This document shows, one piece after another, positions 63,288 to 64,000 of a stretch of DNA of 64,000 nt (position 1 is the first letter of the stretch; every line of letters begins with the position of its first letter). A program made the position numbers and the translations under genes. The notes beneath the pieces are model-generated. The model was not told the DNA's origin. It made no database searches and saw only the letters and a program-made list of their open reading frames with translations. The stretch is from Silurus meridionalis (lineage: Eukaryota; Chordata; Actinopteri; Siluriformes; Siluridae). The stretch lies in the NCBI RefSeq assembly GCF_014805685.1, contig NC_060885.1, forward strand, positions 17,303,632 through 17,367,631, written 5' to 3'.

Positions 63288-64000
63288 GCAGAAAATCTTT
63301 AACCAGACTAGAGAACTGTGATACTGTGTTCTTGGGTTTTAACATACTGCGAATCAGACTTACCAAAAATGATCCACATTTGATTAACCAGATCAATAAA
63401 AAACACCTTTATTTCCCCAAATATATAGTAAACATAATATACACATTAAAACAGGTAACTGAAGATGCAGTGGTATTTCTCACATTTCCACAAATGTCCT
63501 TGTCCATGTGCTTTTTAGTCATGAACTCTGGCTTCCTACTTCAAAAGCAGCTGTGAAATATGTATACCTTTGGTTGCTGAACATAATTTTAATGCTTACC
63601 ATCCGCTGTCTACAGTCCTAATGCAAAACATGCTCTCCTGTTATGGCCTGGTTCAAGGAAAATCCACATTTATATAAATTTTTTCACTTACCACAGATAT
63701 TGTTGATCAGACAAGACATGCTTGAAGCCCAGATTTACTGGTTTTCTGACTTTATTGGTTTTCTGGAAATGACTGTATGAACATAACTAGCAAGACGAGG
63801 GTTACCATTTGAATAATATTCCAAGCCAAAGAATAGTATCTGATATAAAAAAAAGGTGTAGTATACTTTATACAACCTGGAGTTATAGATAGTCAATATT
63901 TAGTTTATTATGGTATACTGTTATATATGAAATATAACATGTAGACACATTTTTAAATATACAGTAGTCCTGTGCTACTATTTCAGGTGATATTTATGTA
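63288..64000. other. cxcl12 intron 3 or 3' flank
   Basis: I saw no strong acceptor followed by a short basic open stretch that would serve as the usual fish CXCL12 last exon. The exon is therefore probably outside the window, or this gene ends at the exon 3 stop. The ORF at 63326-63556 has no recognisable domain. Confidence 0.4.

Overview
The window looks like ray-finned fish nuclear DNA, possibly from a catfish or other ostariophysan. It has spliced vertebrate genes with GT/AG introns, an AT-rich background, long (TA)n, (CA)n and (TAA)n microsatellites, and fish-type mobile elements (DIRS tyrosine-recombinase elements, hAT, Tigger/pogo, palindromic MITEs, a tRNA-derived SINE). No prokaryotic or organellar features were seen. 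I assembled all gene models by eye from exon phase, splice signals and remembered family features; no database search was run.

Four protein-coding genes are supported. Two CXC chemokine genes lie in tandem on the + strand at 5.05-5.92 kb and 7.57-9.85 kb. Each has four exons, lacks an ELR motif and resembles the CXCL9/10/11 group. Each also carries two extra cysteines, one in the C-terminal helix and one in the basic tail. On the - strand, a complete five-exon gene at 24.97-16.08 kb encodes a 248-residue TMEM72 orthologue. On the + strand at 59.36-63.28 kb and beyond lies CXCL12 (SDF-1), with three exons visible and probably a further 3' exon outside the window. TMEM72 and CXCL12 are divergently transcribed, as I recall for the human 10q11 locus, so the neighbourhood appears to be conserved synteny with a pair of inflammatory-type chemokines on the far side of TMEM72.

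Layout: 1-5 kb is noncoding with a Tigger/pogo remnant at 1.9-2.6 kb. 5-10 kb holds the chemokine pair with a palindromic MITE between the genes. 10-16 kb is noncoding with a CpG-rich promoter-like block near 11 kb and a nest of TA microsatellites, a hairpin MITE and a SINE at 14.3-15.7 kb. 16-25 kb is TMEM72, with a DIRS remnant, a hAT BED-finger remnant and an ostariophysan-type repeat in or between its introns. 25-59 kb is a long gene-poor interval between two divergent genes. It contains an LTR-like element filled with a 30-bp repeat array (29.09-31.66 kb), a second DIRS copy (35.5-37.0 kb), a TIR element (41.8-42.2 kb), one exon-like open stretch of unknown identity (44.73-44.94 kb) and several non-repetitive stretches that could hold long-range CXCL12 enhancers. 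59-64 kb is CXCL12.

Functionally, the three chemokine genes encode small secreted ligands: two CXCR3-type inflammatory ligands by inference and one homeostatic CXCR4/CXCR7-type ligand. TMEM72 is a four-pass membrane protein of poorly known function and shares position rather than pathway with them. The most unusual object is the 2.56-kb LTR-like element, whose internal array keeps a decapeptide-repeat reading frame on one strand.
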